Below are positions 48,251 to 57,287 of a stretch of 64,000 nt of DNA, piece after piece. The translations under genes were made by a program, and so were the position numbers. Numbering within the stretch: the first letter of the stretch is position 1; each line of letters starts with the position of its first letter. Below the pieces are notes generated by a model. The model saw nothing but the letters and a program-made list of their open reading frames with translations, did not search any database and had not been told where the DNA came from. This DNA is from Klebsiella sp. WP3-W18-ESBL-02 (lineage in GTDB: Bacteria; Pseudomonadota; Gammaproteobacteria; Enterobacterales; Enterobacteriaceae): the NCBI RefSeq assembly GCF_014168815.1, contig NZ_AP021972.1, positions 3,534,001 through 3,598,000 of the forward strand, written 5' to 3'.

Positions 48251-48577
48251 TTAGTGAGAAGGTTCAAGGATGGATGCGAGCTGAGCCAGCGCCTGCTGTG
48301 CCTGCTCACCGTCGCTGCCGAAGAGTTGATTAAGAATTTGTGGGCGAATGGCGGCGGCATCGTACTCAAGGACGATCGAGCCGGTTTCGCTATTGATCTG
48401 ATATCGCCGGAGGTACCCTTCAGGATGGCAATAAGCATCCAGCTGTTTGAGCTTGCCCTGGCTAAGGCTGGCGATGAGCTTATTGGAAAATCGCAGGCGT
48501 AAACGCCCGGGTATATGGTGTGCCACTTCGACAAAGCGGCGCAGCGTAAGTAAGTCGCTAAAGGATTCGACAGGCAT
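48251..48577 (-). CDS. Small HMA-like protein with PGRLRLR motif
   Basis: 108 residues, no membrane segment. Residues 20-30 (HHIPGRLRLRF) repeat the PGRLRLR motif at the ATPase N-terminus. Then a beta-alpha-beta pattern follows (LDAYCHPEGYLRRYQINSET, GSIVLEYD) as in heavy-metal-associated folds, but without CxxC. First gene of the leftward operon, 19 bases before the His-tract gene. It could be a metallochaperone-like or regulatory partner of the pump. Family assignment is by motif only. Confidence 0.72.
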   Translation of the reverse strand: MPVESFSDLLTLRRFVEVAHHIPGRLRLRFSNKLIASLSQGKLKQLDAYCHPEGYLRRYQINSETGSIVLEYDAAAIRPQILNQLFGSDGEQAQQALAQLASILEPSH

Positions 48578-48603
48578 ATCATTTAATACCCTGATATTTA
48601 TAG

Positions 48604-48617
48604 GTGATATGAATCAA
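48604..48617. promoter_or_regulatory. FNR-like box upstream of the ATPase cluster
   Basis: GTGAT-ATGA-ATCAA differs from the FNR consensus TTGAT-N4-ATCAA at one position. It lies in the 206-base divergent spacer. A rightward -10-like GCTAAT (48643-48648) at roughly the class II distance suggests control of the rightward gene. Unproved. Confidence 0.45.
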
Positions 48618-48738
48618 ATCACAGATGCCGCGCGCCAGACAGCGCTAATCGCCCTTCTTTTGCGGTGTATCAAAAGGCTATTCGGCTTTCATTTTGGCAA
48701 GACGTGCGGGGAGTGCTGGACAGGGTGTTAATGCAAAT

Positions 48739-48757
48739 ATAAATTACTCTCATTACC
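48739..48757. promoter_or_regulatory. Fur-like box upstream of the divergent HMA-like gene
   Basis: The minus-strand reading GGTAATGAGAGTAATTTAT matches 12 of 19 positions of the classical Fur box. It ends 27 bases before the ATG at 48784, where a bound repressor would block transcription of that gene. Confidence 0.4.
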
Positions 48758-48783
48758 ACTTTAAAAATAAACAGGCGGCGGCT

Positions 48784-49149
48784 ATGACTCCTTACCTGCA
48801 CCAGACCCCCAATCGCATTCGTATCCGTTCCAGCTGGATCCAGCGCCATCCCCAGGACGTCACGCGCCTGGTGGACTCGCTGCGCGCCCGTGATGGGATC
48901 CTTGATGTCGTTCATCGTTTGTACGCCGGTTCAGTGGCGGTCAGTTTCGATCCCTCACGTATCTCCGCGAGCGCACTCCTGAGTGAACTGGAACAAGCCC
49001 AGTGGCTAAGCAGCCAGAAAGATAAAAGCTATATCGAGAACAGCCTGCGCGTCGGCGCCGGACATCTGCTTAAAACGCTGGCTTTTGGCGCATTAAAGCG
49101 TACAGTCGGTGGTCCTGTGGTTTCGATTGTGAGCGTGTTAACCCGATAA
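48784..49149 (+). CDS. Divergent HMA-like small protein of the ATPase cluster
   Basis: 121 residues from MTPYLHQTPNRIRIRSSW; the PNRIRIR (9-15) is the third copy of the PGRLRLR-type motif in this locus. An HMA-like half (SLRARDGILDVVHRLYAGSV, AVSFDPSRIS) is followed by a C-terminal hydrophobic tail (GAGHLLKTLAFGALKRTVGG) that could insert in or lie on a membrane. Earlier in-frame ATGs exist (48694, 48730), but homology to its paralogues begins here. Transcribed away from the ATPase operon from the shared spacer. Confidence 0.72.
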   Translation: MTPYLHQTPNRIRIRSSWIQRHPQDVTRLVDSLRARDGILDVVHRLYAGSVAVSFDPSRISASALLSELEQAQWLSSQKDKSYIENSLRVGAGHLLKTLAFGALKRTVGGPVVSIVSVLTR

Positions 49150-49280
49150 TCCAGCGCGCAGCCGGGGCAATGTGAAGGTCGGGTATAACGGTAAATAGCC
49201 AATAATTGCCGAATAATGCGTCATGCTGTTCGCAACCTAACCAAACAGTCACATTCCGGTGAATTTCATTGAAAAAGATG

Positions 49281-49309
49281 TTGACGGTCCAGAACTCAAT
49301 ACGCATAAT
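49281..49309 (+). promoter_or_regulatory. tRNA operon promoter
   Basis: -35 TTGACG (49281-49286), exactly 17 bases, -10 CATAAT (49304-49309), then a GC-rich discriminator GCGCCCCGC. Such discriminators are typical of stable-RNA promoters under stringent control. The first tRNA starts about 32 bases after the expected start site. Confidence 0.82.
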
Positions 49310-49348
49310 GCGCCCCGCAACGCCGATAAGGTAACGCGAAAAAAAGAT

Positions 49349-49425
49349 GGCTACGTAGCTCAGTTGGTTAGAGCACATCACTCATAATGATGGGGTCACA
49401 GGTTCGAATCCCGTCGTAGCCACCA
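49349..49425 (+). tRNA. metT: tRNA-Met (CAU), elongator
   Basis: 77 bases including encoded CCA. Acceptor GGCTACG/CGTAGCC, anticodon CAT in CTCATAA, T-arm GGTTCGAATCC. Matches E. coli metT. First of seven tRNAs in one transcript. Confidence 0.97.
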
Positions 49426-49433
49426 TCTTTTTT

Positions 49434-49518
49434 GCGGGAGTGGCGAAATTGGTAGACGCACCAGATTTAGGTTCTGGCGCCGCAAGGTGTGCGAGTTCAA
49501 GTCTCGCCTCCCGCACCA
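49434..49518 (+). tRNA. leuW: tRNA-Leu (UAG)
   Basis: 85 bases with a long variable arm (class II). Anticodon TAG in TTTAGGT, acceptor GCGGGAG/CTCCCGC, encoded CCA. Matches E. coli leuW. Confidence 0.97.
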
Positions 49519-49541
49519 TTCACCAATAAGCGTTGCACGGA

Positions 49542-49616
49542 TGGGGTATCGCCAAGCGGTAAGGCACCGGTTTTTGATACCGGCATTCCCTGGTTCGAAT
49601 CCAGGTACCCCAGCCA
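49542..49616 (+). tRNA. glnU: tRNA-Gln (UUG), copy 1
   Basis: 75 bases, acceptor TGGGGTA/TACCCCA, anticodon TTG in TTTTTGATA, encoded CCA. Identical to the next copy. Confidence 0.97.
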
Positions 49617-49652
49617 TATTTCTTCGATATTTGCGGATCGCCGCGACGGTAT

Positions 49653-49727
49653 TGGGGTATCGCCAAGCGGTAAGGCACCGGTTTTTGATACCGGCATTCC
49701 CTGGTTCGAATCCAGGTACCCCAGCCA
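49653..49727 (+). tRNA. glnW: tRNA-Gln (UUG), copy 2
   Basis: 75 bases, identical in sequence to the copy at 49542-49616, separated by 36 bases of unrelated spacer. Confidence 0.97.
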
Positions 49728-49745
49728 TCGAAGAAAAGAAAATTT

Positions 49746-49822
49746 GGCTACGTAGCTCAGTTGGTTAGAGCACATCACTCATAATGATGGGGTCACAGGT
49801 TCGAATCCCGTCGTAGCCACCA
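49746..49822 (+). tRNA. metU: tRNA-Met (CAU), elongator, copy 2
   Basis: 77 bases identical to the copy at 49349-49425; anticodon CAT, encoded CCA. Confidence 0.97.
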
Positions 49823-49867
49823 TATTCAGGAGCATTGGGTTTACCCGATTATCCGAAAACAATTTGT

Positions 49868-49942
49868 TGGGGTATCGCCAAGCGGTAAGGCACCGGATTC
49901 TGATTCCGGCATTCCGAGGTTCGAATCCTCGTACCCCAGCCA
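49868..49942 (+). tRNA. glnV: tRNA-Gln (CUG), copy 1
   Basis: 75 bases, anticodon CTG in TTCTGATT. It differs from the UUG isoacceptors in the anticodon arm and T-arm. This gene is the site of classical supE amber suppressors in E. coli; here it is wild type. Confidence 0.97.
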
Positions 49943-49978
49943 ATTTAAAAAGTCGTTCACTTCGGTGAGCGCACCCGT

Positions 49979-50053
49979 TGGGGTATCGCCAAGCGGTAAG
50001 GCACCGGATTCTGATTCCGGCATTCCGAGGTTCGAATCCTCGTACCCCAGCCA
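49979..50053 (+). tRNA. glnX: tRNA-Gln (CUG), copy 2
   Basis: 75 bases identical to the copy at 49868-49942. Last tRNA of the operon, 8 bases before the terminator stem. Confidence 0.97.
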
Positions 50054-50058
50054 AATTC

Positions 50059-50086
50059 AAAAGCTCGCTTCGGCGAGCTTTTTTTG
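50059..50086 (+). terminator. tRNA operon terminator
   Basis: AAGCTCGC/GCGAGCTT stem (50061-50068 with 50073-50080), TTCG loop, T7. Confidence 0.95.
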
Positions 50087-50116
50087 TTTTTGTCCCATCC
50101 CGAATCCAGCGTGCCG

Positions 50117-50192
50117 CAGGCCTGATAAGCAAAGCGTCATCAGACACTGCGGTGCAAGATGCCGGATGACGGCTCTGCTTTATCCGGCCTAC
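50117..50192. repeat. BIME overlapping the ubiF stop
   Basis: Two REP units (AGGCCTGATAAGC...GTCATCAGAC and GCCGGATGACGG...TATCCGGCC). The right unit runs over the ubiF stop at 50189-50191. Confidence 0.75.
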
Positions 50193-51367
50193 AACCCTAA
50201 CGCATACTTCAGCGCCTGACGTTTCAAAACCCCCGCACGTTGGGCCGCCATGAGCCCCACATTGCGCAAAATGCGCAGCGGACCAAGATCGTTGCTAAAG
50301 CCGGCGTAGAATAGATCCATCCCACTCTGCATCAGCAGGTTATCGATCTTACGACGCGACTGATAGCGCCTTAGCACCGGCAGGCTGGCCCAATCTTCGC
50401 CCACGCTGCGCGCGTTCGCCAGTACGTCCAGCAGCGCGTCGACATCGCGATAGCCGAGGTTAACGCCCTGCCCGGCCAGCGGATGGATGGTATGCGCCGC
50501 ATCCCCCACCAGCACCAGTCCCGGCTGCACATACTGCAGCGCATGGCGTCGGGTAAGCGGAAATGCCCCTGCCGCTACCGGCGTCACCTTGCCTAAACGC
50601 GGAGGAAAATGCGCGCTGATTTCCCGCTGCAGCTGCCCCATCGACATCGCCTGCAGTTGACGAATACGGGCGGGCGTGTCGTACCACACCAGCGAGGCCC
50701 AGCTATCGTAGAGCGGTAAAAAAGCGCGCGGCCCGGTAGGCGTAAACTGCTGCCATGTGCTGTCGCCAGGTTCGTTTTCGGACTGCACGGTAATCAGCAT
50801 ACAGGACTGCGGATACTGCCACCCCTGCACGCCAATGCCCGCCATCTGCCGCACCTGCGAAAGCGCGCCGTCGGCCCCCACCACCAGCCGGGCCTCAATA
50901 TTTGTGCCGTCCTGCAGATGGAGTCGATGAACGGCGTCCTGAGCCTGCATGGCGCGTAATGCGCTGCCGTGCAGCAGCGTCACCTGCGGGTGCGCCTCCA
51001 GCGCCTGCCACAGCGCCAGCTGCAGGACATTGTTTTCAACCATATAGCCAAGATTCGGCAGCTTAAGCTCGGCAGCATCGAAGACCACATGCGCGGTCTC
51101 CCACTCCCAGGTTTCCAGGCGTCGCCACGGATGCGCGCGCATTGCCAGCACCGCATCCCAGACGCCAAGGCTGCGTAAAAGCTGTACCGAAGCCGCACTA
51201 ATGGCCGAAATGCGCACGTCTGGCTGCGCGGTGGGCTCAAAGGCCACCGGCGGGGCTTTGTCGAGTACCGTCACCGAAAAACCATTCTGTGCCAGCGCCA
51301 GCGCCAGCGCCCCTCCGACCATCCCGCCGCCAATAATGGCAACGTCAGCGTGTAGAATTGTCATCAT
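50189..51367 (-). CDS. ubiF: 3-demethoxyubiquinol 3-hydroxylase
   Basis: FAD-dependent mono-oxygenase that hydroxylates 2-octaprenyl-3-methyl-6-methoxy-1,4-benzoquinol, a late aerobic step of ubiquinone synthesis. 392 residues (E. coli 391). FAD motifs: VAIIGGGMVGGALALALAQ, the DG-type VVGADGALSQVRQMAG, and GDAAHTIHPLAGQGVNLGYR. AAGGA lies 7 bases before the first of two ATGs. Divergent from miaB, as in K-12. Confidence 0.95.
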   Translation of the reverse strand: MMTILHADVAIIGGGMVGGALALALAQNGFSVTVLDKAPPVAFEPTAQPDVRISAISAASVQLLRSLGVWDAVLAMRAHPWRRLETWEWETAHVVFDAAELKLPNLGYMVENNVLQLALWQALEAHPQVTLLHGSALRAMQAQDAVHRLHLQDGTNIEARLVVGADGALSQVRQMAGIGVQGWQYPQSCMLITVQSENEPGDSTWQQFTPTGPRAFLPLYDSWASLVWYDTPARIRQLQAMSMGQLQREISAHFPPRLGKVTPVAAGAFPLTRRHALQYVQPGLVLVGDAAHTIHPLAGQGVNLGYRDVDALLDVLANARSVGEDWASLPVLRRYQSRRKIDNLLMQSGMDLFYAGFSNDLGPLRILRNVGLMAAQRAGVLKRQALKYALGL

Positions 51368-51513
51368 TTATTATCCTTAAAGCCGAATCCCTTCAGTTTA
51401 CCGGACTTTTGCCTTTTGCGGCGAATATCCGCCAGGCTGGTCACAACCGCGCCAAAGCATTACAATACGCGCCCTGCAATGTTGGCTATTCATAATTGAG
51501 CAAGAGCAAGTCG

Positions 51514-52938
51514 ATGACAAAAAAACTCCATATTAAAACCTGGGGCTGTCAGATGAACGAGTACGATTCATCAAAGATGGCCGATCTGCTGGATGCCACA
51601 CATGGGTATCAACTGACTGAAAACGCAGCAGAAGCCGATGTATTACTGCTTAACACCTGCTCAATTCGTGAGAAAGCGCAGGAGAAAGTCTTCCACCAAC
51701 TGGGCCGCTGGAAATTAATCAAAGCAAAAAATCCAAAGGTGATCATTGGCGTTGGCGGCTGCGTCGCGTCTCAGGAAGGCAAGCTCATTCGCCAACGCGC
51801 ACACTACGTCGACATTATTTTTGGGCCACAAACCCTGCATCGCCTGCCGGAAATGATCGATGCCGTTCGCAATAACCGCCGACCGGTTATTGATGTCAGC
51901 TTCCCGGAAATCGAAAAATTCGACCGTCTGCCTGAACCGCGCGCCGAAGGCCCAACCGCATTCGTCTCCATCATGGAAGGCTGCAACAAATACTGTACCT
52001 ACTGCGTGGTGCCGTACACCCGCGGCGAAGAAGTCAGCCGTCCGTGCGACGATATCCTGTTTGAGATAGCCCAACTGGCGGCGCAGGGCGTGCGCGAAGT
52101 CAACCTGCTTGGCCAGAACGTGAATGCCTGGCGCGGTGAGAACTACGACGGCACCACCGGCTCGTTTGCCGAGCTGCTGCGCCTCGTCGCCGCCATTGAC
52201 GGGATTGACCGCGTGCGTTTCACCACCAGCCACCCGATCGAGTTTACCGACGACATTATTGACGTCTATCGCGATACGCCAGAGCTGGTCAGCTTCCTGC
52301 ATCTGCCGATTCAGAGCGGTTCCGACCGCGTGCTGACGATGATGGGCCGCCCGCATACCGCGCTGGAATATAAGTCGATTATTCGTAAGCTGCGCGCCGC
52401 ACGCCCGGATATTCAGATTAGCTCCGACTTCATCGTCGGCTTCCCGGGCGAAACCACGCAAGACTTCGAACAGACCATGAAGCTGATTGCCGACGTCAAC
52501 TTCGACGTGAGCTTCAGCTTTGTGTTCTCCGCCCGTCCGGGAACACCGGCAGCCGATATGGTTGACGACGTGCCGGAGGAAGAGAAAAAGCAGCGTCTGT
52601 ACATCCTGCAAGAACGCATCAATCAGCAGGCGATGGCCTGGAGCCGCCGCATGCTCGGCACCGTTCAGCGCATTCTGGTGGAAGGCACGTCGCGTAAGAG
52701 CATCATGGAGCTGACCGGCCGCACCGAAAACAACCGCGTGGTGAACTTTGAAGGCACCCCGGATATGGTCGGCAAGTTCGTGGACGTCGAAATTATCGAC
52801 GTTTACACCAACTCGCTACGCGGTAAGCTGGTACGGACCGAAGATGAGATGGGCCTGCGCGTGGTGGAATCTCCGGAGTCGGTCATTGCCCGCACCCGCA
52901 AAGAGAGCGACCTGGGCGTTGGAATCTACCAGCCGTAA
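51514..52938 (+). CDS. miaB: tRNA-2-methylthio-N6-dimethylallyladenosine synthase
   Basis: Radical-SAM methylthiotransferase modifying A37 of tRNAs that read UNN codons. 474 residues from [20 protein letters not shown], as in E. coli; a TTG six codons upstream is rejected. The auxiliary-cluster cysteines ([32 protein letters not shown]) and the radical-SAM triad CNKYCTYC are intact. The C-terminal TRAM domain ends the protein. A ribosome site is weak. Confidence 0.97.
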   Translation: MTKKLHIKTWGCQMNEYDSSKMADLLDATHGYQLTENAAEADVLLLNTCSIREKAQEKVFHQLGRWKLIKAKNPKVIIGVGGCVASQEGKLIRQRAHYVDIIFGPQTLHRLPEMIDAVRNNRRPVIDVSFPEIEKFDRLPEPRAEGPTAFVSIMEGCNKYCTYCVVPYTRGEEVSRPCDDILFEIAQLAAQGVREVNLLGQNVNAWRGENYDGTTGSFAELLRLVAAIDGIDRVRFTTSHPIEFTDDIIDVYRDTPELVSFLHLPIQSGSDRVLTMMGRPHTALEYKSIIRKLRAARPDIQISSDFIVGFPGETTQDFEQTMKLIADVNFDVSFSFVFSARPGTPAADMVDDVPEEEKKQRLYILQERINQQAMAWSRRMLGTVQRILVEGTSRKSIMELTGRTENNRVVNFEGTPDMVGKFVDVEIIDVYTNSLRGKLVRTEDEMGLRVVESPESVIARTRKESDLGVGIYQP

Positions 52939-53091
52939 TATTCATGGCCCGTCCGTTCTGGCGGGCCTTGTATTTCCTCCTGCTATCCCCATATTTATCG
53001 CAATGCTTGCGCCTTTCCGCTGCGGCGTGAATAATTCCTTTACGAGCCAAAGACGCTTGTCCTGCGGCTATACAGACATAAGAGGAACAGT

Positions 53092-54138
53092 TTGAACATA
53101 GACACTCGCGAAATTACCCTGGAGCCCGCAGACAATGCCCGTCTGCTGAGCCTGTGCGGCCCGTTTGACGACAACATCAAACAGCTGGAGCGACGACTGG
53201 GCATCGAGATCAACCGCCGCGATAACCATTTCAAACTGACGGGGCGCGCCATTTGCGTGACCGCCGCTGCCGACATTCTGCGCAGCCTGTATGTGGACAC
53301 CGCGCCGATGCGCGGCCAGATTCAGGACATTGAGCCGGAACAGATTCACCTGGCGATAAAAGAAGCCCGCGTGCTGGAACAAAGCGCGGAGAGCGTGCCG
53401 GAGTACGGCAAAGCTATCAATATCAAAACCAAACGTGGCGTGATTAAACCACGTACGCCAAACCAGGCGCAGTACATCGCCCATATTCTTGACCACGACA
53501 TCACCTTCGGCGTAGGCCCTGCGGGTACCGGTAAAACCTACCTTGCCGTCGCCGCCGCCGTTGATGCGCTGGAGCGTCAGGAGATTCGCCGCATTCTGCT
53601 GACCCGTCCGGCGGTTGAGGCCGGTGAGAAACTGGGCTTCCTGCCGGGCGATCTGAGCCAGAAAGTCGACCCGTATCTGCGCCCGCTGTATGACGCGCTG
53701 TTCGAAATGCTCGGCTTCGAGAAGGTTGAGAAACTGATGGAGCGCAACGTGATTGAAGTGGCTCCGCTGGCCTACATGCGTGGGCGTACGCTGAACGATG
53801 CCTTTATCATTCTCGATGAGAGCCAGAACACCACCATCGAACAGATGAAGATGTTCCTGACCCGTATCGGCTTTAACTCCAAAGCGGTCATTACCGGCGA
53901 CGTCACCCAGATTGACCTGCCGCGCAGCACCAAATCCGGCCTGCGCCACGCTATCGAAGTGCTGGCCGAAGTCGATGAAATCAGCTTTAACTTCTTCCAC
54001 AGCGAAGACGTGGTGCGCCACCCGGTGGTTGCCCGCATTGTGAACGCCTATGAAGCGTGGGAAGAAGCCGATCAAAAACGTAAAGCCGAGCAGGCCGCAG
54101 AACGTAAACGCGAAGCTCAGGCGCAGGAGCAGAAATGA
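53092..54138 (+). CDS. ybeZ: PhoH-like ATPase YbeZ (PhoL)
   Basis: 348 residues (E. coli 346). PhoH-like P-loop ATPase with Walker [16 protein letters not shown] and Walker [13 protein letters not shown]. An N-terminal KH-like RNA-binding part precedes it. It partners YbeY in rRNA maturation and ribosome quality control. Start is TTG, supported by a good AGAGGA site 6 bases upstream and by the E. coli N-terminus ([19 protein letters not shown]). The stop overlaps the ybeY ATG by four bases. Confidence 0.95.
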   Translation: MNIDTREITLEPADNARLLSLCGPFDDNIKQLERRLGIEINRRDNHFKLTGRAICVTAAADILRSLYVDTAPMRGQIQDIEPEQIHLAIKEARVLEQSAESVPEYGKAINIKTKRGVIKPRTPNQAQYIAHILDHDITFGVGPAGTGKTYLAVAAAVDALERQEIRRILLTRPAVEAGEKLGFLPGDLSQKVDPYLRPLYDALFEMLGFEKVEKLMERNVIEVAPLAYMRGRTLNDAFIILDESQNTTIEQMKMFLTRIGFNSKAVITGDVTQIDLPRSTKSGLRHAIEVLAEVDEISFNFFHSEDVVRHPVVARIVNAYEAWEEADQKRKAEQAAERKREAQAQEQK

Positions 54139-54602
54139 GTCAGGTGATCCTCGATCTCCAGTTGGCCTGTGAAAACAACACCGGTCTGCCAGAAGAAAGT
54201 CAGTTTCAGACATGGCTGGATGCGGTTATCCCGCAGTTTCAGGAAGAATCGGAAGTCACGATTCGCCTGGTGGATGAAGCCGAAAGCCACGAGCTGAACC
54301 TCACCTATCGCGGCAAGGATAAGCCAACCAACGTGCTGTCATTCCCATTTGAAGCACCGCCGGGAATGGAGATGCCGCTGCTGGGCGATCTGATCATCTG
54401 CCGTCAGGTGGTTGAGCAGGAAGCCGCAGAGCAGGAAAAACCACTGGATGCCCACTGGGCGCATATGGTTGTCCACGGCAGTCTGCATTTGCTGGGCTAT
54501 GACCATATTGAAGATGACGAAGCGGAAGAGATGGAAAGCCTTGAGACAGAGATAATGCTTGCTCTGGGCTATGAGGATCCGTACATTTCCGAGAAAGAAT
54601 AA
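54135..54602 (+). CDS. ybeY: Endoribonuclease YbeY (rRNA maturation)
   Basis: 155 residues as in E. coli. Metal-dependent single-strand endoribonuclease needed for 16S rRNA 3'-end processing and 70S quality control. The zinc motif H-G-x-L-H-L-x-G-Y-D-H is intact ([20 protein letters not shown]), and the [12 protein letters not shown] substrate region is conserved. Second gene of ybeZYX-lnt. Confidence 0.97.
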   Translation: MSQVILDLQLACENNTGLPEESQFQTWLDAVIPQFQEESEVTIRLVDEAESHELNLTYRGKDKPTNVLSFPFEAPPGMEMPLLGDLIICRQVVEQEAAEQEKPLDAHWAHMVVHGSLHLLGYDHIEDDEAEEMESLETEIMLALGYEDPYISEKE

Positions 54603-54617
54603 ACATTTCGATAAACT

Positions 54618-54687
54618 GTAGGCCTGATAAGGCCTGGCCGCCATCCGGCATTGTGCCGGATGGCGCCGCGCTTATCCGGCCTACAGA
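54618..54687. repeat. BIME between ybeY and ybeX
   Basis: TAGGCCTGATAAGG...CGCCATCCGGCA followed by TGCCGGATGGCG...TTATCCGGCCTA; two opposed REP units inside the operon, about 80 bases before ybeX. Confidence 0.8.
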
Positions 54688-54766
54688 GCGAATATACATG
54701 CCGTCCGGCGCTGAGTTTACGCGCGGCGAGCGACAGTTAAATCAACATGAGAACCCACACGACGCC

Positions 54767-55645
54767 ATGAGCGACGACAATTCACACAGTAGTGACACAG
54801 TACACAGCAAAAAGGGATTTTTCTCCCTCTTACTCAGCCAGCTTTTCCACGGTGAACCGAAAAACCGTGACGATCTTCTGGCGCTGATCCGTGATTCCGG
54901 GCAAAACGAGCTTATCGATGAAGATACGCGCGACATGCTCGAAGGGGTAATGGATATCGCCGACCAGCGCGTCCGCGACATCATGATCCCTCGCTCCCAA
55001 ATGATCACCCTGAAACGCAACCAAACGCTGGACGAATGTCTCGATGTGATCATCGAGTCCGCCCACTCGCGCTTCCCGGTCATCAGCGAGGACAAAGATC
55101 ACATTGAAGGGATTCTGATGGCGAAAGATCTGCTGCCGTTTATGCGCAGCGATGCCGAAGCCTTCAGCATGGATAAAGTGTTACGCACCGCGGTTGTCGT
55201 ACCGGAAAGCAAACGGGTTGACCGGATGCTCAAGGAGTTCCGCTCCCAGCGCTACCATATGGCTATCGTTATCGATGAATTTGGCGGCGTTTCGGGCCTG
55301 GTGACTATCGAAGATATTCTGGAGCTTATCGTCGGCGAGATTGAAGACGAGTATGACGAAGAAGACGATATCGACTTCCGTCAGCTGAGCCGCCACACCT
55401 GGACGGTGCGTGCGCTGGCGTCGATCGAAGACTTTAACGATGCCTTCAGCACTCACTTCAGCGATGAAGAGGTCGATACCATCGGCGGTCTGGTCATGCA
55501 GGCTTTCGGTCATCTGCCGGCGCGCGGGGAAACTATCGACATCGATGGTTACCAGTTTAAGGTGGCGATGGCCGACAGCCGTCGTATTATTCAGGTTCAT
55601 GTTAAGATTCCGGACGATTCCCCCCAACCGAAACTGGACGAATAA
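54767..55645 (+). CDS. ybeX: CBS-domain protein CorC/YbeX
   Basis: 292 residues from [15 protein letters not shown], as in E. coli; upstream in-frame ATGs lie in the BIME and are rejected. Paired CBS domains ([40 protein letters not shown]) are followed by an acidic linker ([12 protein letters not shown]) and a C-terminal CorC_HlyC domain. Originally linked to Co2+/Mg2+ efflux and now also to ribosome assembly. No membrane span. Weak ribosome site, five bases from lnt. Confidence 0.95.
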   Translation: MSDDNSHSSDTVHSKKGFFSLLLSQLFHGEPKNRDDLLALIRDSGQNELIDEDTRDMLEGVMDIADQRVRDIMIPRSQMITLKRNQTLDECLDVIIESAHSRFPVISEDKDHIEGILMAKDLLPFMRSDAEAFSMDKVLRTAVVVPESKRVDRMLKEFRSQRYHMAIVIDEFGGVSGLVTIEDILELIVGEIEDEYDEEDDIDFRQLSRHTWTVRALASIEDFNDAFSTHFSDEEVDTIGGLVMQAFGHLPARGETIDIDGYQFKVAMADSRRIIQVHVKIPDDSPQPKLDE

Positions 55646-55650
55646 TCTCC

Positions 55651-57189
55651 ATGGCATTTGCCTCATTGCTTGAACGCCAGCGCATTCGCCTGCTGCTGGC
55701 GCTACTTTTCGGAGCCAGCGGTACGCTGGCTTTTTCTCCTTATGACATCTGGCCAGCGGCGATAATATCGCTGATGGGCCTGCAAGGGCTGACGCTCAAC
55801 CGTCGCCCGGTGCAGGCGGCCGCTATCGGTTATGCCTGGGGCTTCGGCCTGTTTGGCTCCGGTATCAACTGGGTTTACGTGAGTATTGCGCAGTTCGGCG
55901 GTATGCCCGGCCCGGTTAACGTCTTTCTTGTGGTGCTGCTGGCCGCCTATCTCTCGCTCTATACCGGGCTTTTTGCCGGTATTTTGTCGCGCTTATGGCC
56001 GAAGACAAACTGGGTGCGCATGGCAATCGCCGCCCCGGTGGTCTGGCAGCTTACCGAGTTCCTGCGCGGCTGGGTGCTCACCGGCTTCCCATGGCTACAG
56101 TTTGGCTACAGCCAGATTGACGGCCCATTGAAAGGACTGGCGCCGGTGATGGGCGTCGGCGCGATTAACTTCCTGCTGATGGCGGTGAGCGGCCTGCTGG
56201 CGCTGGCGCTGGTTACCCGCAACTGGCGTCCGCTGGCGGCTGGCGTCATTCTGTTCGCACTGCCCTTCCCGCTGCGCTATATCCAGTGGTATACCCTGCA
56301 AACCGACAAAACGACCCAGGTTTCGCTGGTACAGGGCGACATCCCTCAGGCGCTGAAGTGGGACGAAAACCAGCTGCTGAATACCCTGAAAGTCTACCTC
56401 GACGCCACCGAGCAGGTGATGGGCAAATCGCAGCTGATTATCTGGCCGGAGTCGGCAATTCCGGATCTGGAAATCAACCAGCAGCGCTTCCTCAGCATGA
56501 TGGACGATTTACTGCGCGCCAAAGACAGCACGCTGATTACCGGTATCGTCGACTCACGCCTTAATAAGCAGAATCGCTACGACACCTATAACACCATCAT
56601 CACGCTGGGCAAAGACAGCCCGTACAGCTATGAATCCAGCAACCGCTATAACAAAAACCATCTGGTGCCGTTTGGTGAGTTTGTGCCGCTGGAATCAATT
56701 CTGCGCCCGCTGGCGCCGTTCTTTGACCTGCCGATGTCCTCCTTCAGCCGCGGGCCGTACATTCAACCGCAGCTGCAGGCGCATAATCTGAAGCTGACTG
56801 CGGCGATCTGCTACGAGATCATTCTCGGCCAGCAGGTACGCGACAACTTCCGCCCGGACACCAACTTCCTGCTGACTATCTCCAACGACGCGTGGTTCGG
56901 TAAGTCCATCGGCCCGTGGCAGCACTTCCAGATGGCGCGGATGCGCGCGCTGGAGCTGGCGCGCCCGCTGCTGCGCAGCACCAACAACGGCATTACGGCA
57001 GTGATTGGCCCGCGCGGTGAAATTCAGGATATGATCCCGCAGTTCACCCGTCAGGTACTGACCACCAAGGTGACGCCAACCGCCGGCCTGACGCCGTATG
57101 CGCGCACCGGTGATTGGACGCTATGGCTGATTACCGCGCTGTTCGGTTTTGGCGCCCTGGTGATGAGCCTGCGTCAACGTCGCAAATAA
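55651..57189 (+). CDS. lnt: Apolipoprotein N-acyltransferase
   Basis: Adds the third acyl chain to lipoprotein N-termini in the inner membrane. 512 residues as in E. coli. Seven or eight N-terminal spans precede a periplasmic nitrilase-like domain with the catalytic triad: Glu in [10 protein letters not shown], Lys in [14 protein letters not shown] and Cys in [13 protein letters not shown] final span ends [13 protein letters not shown] (here [10 protein letters not shown]). Last gene of ybeZYX-lnt. Confidence 0.98.
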   Translation: MAFASLLERQRIRLLLALLFGASGTLAFSPYDIWPAAIISLMGLQGLTLNRRPVQAAAIGYAWGFGLFGSGINWVYVSIAQFGGMPGPVNVFLVVLLAAYLSLYTGLFAGILSRLWPKTNWVRMAIAAPVVWQLTEFLRGWVLTGFPWLQFGYSQIDGPLKGLAPVMGVGAINFLLMAVSGLLALALVTRNWRPLAAGVILFALPFPLRYIQWYTLQTDKTTQVSLVQGDIPQALKWDENQLLNTLKVYLDATEQVMGKSQLIIWPESAIPDLEINQQRFLSMMDDLLRAKDSTLITGIVDSRLNKQNRYDTYNTIITLGKDSPYSYESSNRYNKNHLVPFGEFVPLESILRPLAPFFDLPMSSFSRGPYIQPQLQAHNLKLTAAICYEIILGQQVRDNFRPDTNFLLTISNDAWFGKSIGPWQHFQMARMRALELARPLLRSTNNGITAVIGPRGEIQDMIPQFTRQVLTTKVTPTAGLTPYARTGDWTLWLITALFGFGALVMSLRQRRK

Positions 57190-57207
57190 AGTATTGCACT
57201 ATCGAAT

Positions 57208-57287
57208 GTAGGCCGGATAAGGCGGTACGCCGCCATCCGGCAGTCGCGCTGCATCGGGCCTGATGGCGCTACGCTTATCAGGCCTAC
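57208..57287. repeat. BIME after lnt
   Basis: Two opposed REP units, GTAGGCCGGATAAGG...CGCCATCCGGCA and CCTGATGGCGC...TTATCAGGCCTAC, 18 bases after the lnt stop. Confidence 0.85.

Noticed and set aside
49542..50053. Direct repeats that might suggest a CRISPR or tandem-repeat array
   Set aside because: The repeats are complete 75- and 77-base tRNA genes with folded cloverleaf sequence; no CRISPR array is visible in the window.
49396..50219. Short repetitive frames across the tRNA cluster
   Set aside because: They are translations of duplicated tRNA genes (repeated GVSPSGKAP and YLDSNQGMPV-like segments), not proteins.
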